Assembly: GCA_016931625.1 (NCBI GenBank)
Contig: JAFGEK010000017.1
Coordinates: 1-46,448 of the forward strand
Length of the DNA: 46,448 nucleotides
Direction: 5' to 3'
DNA from: Deltaproteobacteria bacterium
GTDB lineage: Bacteria; Myxococcota; XYA12-FULL-58-9; JAFGEK01
Below are positions 46,075-46,448 of the stretch, one piece after another (the stretch's first letter is position 1; every line of letters begins with the position of its first letter). The notes beneath the pieces are model-generated. The model saw only the letters and a list, made by a program, of their open reading frames with translations. It had not been told where the DNA came from and ran no database searches. Both the position numbers and the translations under genes were made by a program.

Positions 46075-46151
46075 TGGCAGGCCAGGAGGGATTCGAACCC
46101 CCAGCATGCGGTTTTGGAGACCGCCGCTCTACCAATTGGAGCTACTGGCCT
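46075..46151 (-). tRNA. trnW: tRNA-Trp (anticodon CCA)
   Basis: Read on the minus strand, the acceptor stem AGGCCAG pairs with CTGGCCT, with discriminator G and an encoded CCA at 46075-46077. The D-loop AGCTCCAATTGGTAGAGC, anticodon loop CTCCAAA and GGTTCGAATCC T-arm are canonical. The anticodon CCA gives Trp. Its place between rpmG and secE is conserved in many bacteria. Confidence 0.96.
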
Positions 46152-46187
46152 GTAATTCTTTTACCCTCAATAAAGAGCAATAAAACT

Positions 46188-46352
46188 TCACTTAACCTTA
46201 GTCTCCTTGTGCTCAGTATGTCGACGATCCCATCGACAATACTTTTTGAGCGTGAGCTTTTCGGTTTGCTTCTTTTTATTTTTTGAAGTTGTGTAATTGC
46301 GTTGCTTACACTCTGTGCATTCTAACGCAATAAGCTCACGAACCGCCGCCAT
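46188..46352 (-). CDS. rpmG: 50S ribosomal protein L33
   Basis: This is a 54-residue large-subunit protein. It reads [20 protein letters not shown], then [20 protein letters not shown] and [14 protein letters not shown]. The core NYTTSKNKK...KLTLKKY is typical of L33. The first zinc pair is intact (C12, C15), but the second pair has only its first Cys: where zinc-binding forms have C-x-x-C, this one has CRWD. Zinc binding is thus probably lost or incomplete. It lies 9 bp downstream of tuf in the operon. Confidence 0.95.
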   Translation of the reverse strand: MAAVRELIALECTECKQRNYTTSKNKKKQTEKLTLKKYCRWDRRHTEHKETKVK

Positions 46353-46361
46353 TTTTAACTC

Positions 46362-46448
46362 CTACTCGATGATCTCTGCAACAACGCCAGCGCCCACCGT
46401 GCGCCCACCTTCACGAATAGCGAAGCGGACTTCCTTCTCCATCGCAAT
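46362..46448 (-). CDS. tuf: Elongation factor Tu, C-terminal end (partial)
   Basis: Only the last 28 codons lie in the window; the gene continues beyond the right edge. They read IAMEKEVRFAIREGGRTVGA followed by GVVAEIIE and a TAG stop. The FAIREGGRTVGAGVV stretch is diagnostic of EF-Tu domain 3. The tuf-rpmG-trnW-secE-nusG order supports it. Confidence 0.97.
   Translation of the reverse strand: MAMEKEVRFAIREGGRTVGAGVVAEIIE

Noticed and set aside
1-46448. Searched for CRISPR arrays, rRNA, integrase, prophage or toxin-antitoxin genes.
   Set aside because: No regularly spaced repeats, rRNA-like stretches or recognisable mobile or defence proteins were seen.

Overview
The window looks like a chromosomal segment of a Gram-negative bacterium with AT-rich DNA. 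Lipoproteins, a TonB-dependent receptor, a SurA-type chaperone domain, PlsB and a multihaem cytochrome c all imply two membranes. A TonB C-terminal domain fused to a TonB-dependent receptor, an eleven-gene nuo operon, a four-subunit 2-oxoacid:ferredoxin oxidoreductase and DUF4349-type proteins together suggest a lineage of the former Deltaproteobacteria, Myxococcota-like. That placement is inference and only moderately secure.

Left part (1-19 kb), energy metabolism. A small hypothetical gene is followed by an 8-Cys ferredoxin gene (940-1131, +). This converges on nuoABCDHIJKLMN (minus strand, 12056 to 1142), a complex I operon without nuoE, nuoF or nuoG. Upstream of nuoA lies a 196-bp imperfect palindrome with 24-bp terminal inverted repeats (MITE-like), then an orphan cytoplasmic sugar-binding protein. 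A three-gene operon of envelope proteins follows (two DUF4349-type, one lipoprotein), then korDABC, an oxidoreductase that would produce reduced ferredoxin. The kor genes, the ferredoxin and the NADH-module-free complex I form a plausible ferredoxin-to-quinone electron route.

Middle part (19-33.8 kb), carbohydrate, envelope and housekeeping genes. A TreT-like trehalose synthase (minus) is divergent from an alpha-glucoside-type ABC binding lipoprotein (plus). The permease genes that should follow survive only as a 220-bp scar: the N-terminus of one permease joined out of frame to the C-terminus of the other. Next come a TonB-TBDR fusion receptor with a companion lipoprotein, a hypothetical protein, a family 4 uracil-DNA glycosylase, a stand-alone cyclic-nucleotide-binding domain protein, plsB, a minus-strand group rimI / SurA-N protein / engB, and a tetrahaem cytochrome c.

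Right part (33.8-46.4 kb), all minus strand. This is the classical tuf-rpmG-trnW-secE-nusG-rplK-rplA-rplJ-rplL-rpoB-rpoC block, ending in a probable terminator beyond rpoC. Its spacers hold several strong inverted repeats that could serve in autoregulation or RNA processing.

No rRNA genes, CRISPR arrays, intact transposases or prophage genes are visible. The least ordinary items are the permease scar, the palindromic mobile-like element with related short copies nearby, the duplicated and split DUF4349 operon, and possible alternative leader structures before the ferredoxin gene and in the rplK-rplA spacer.
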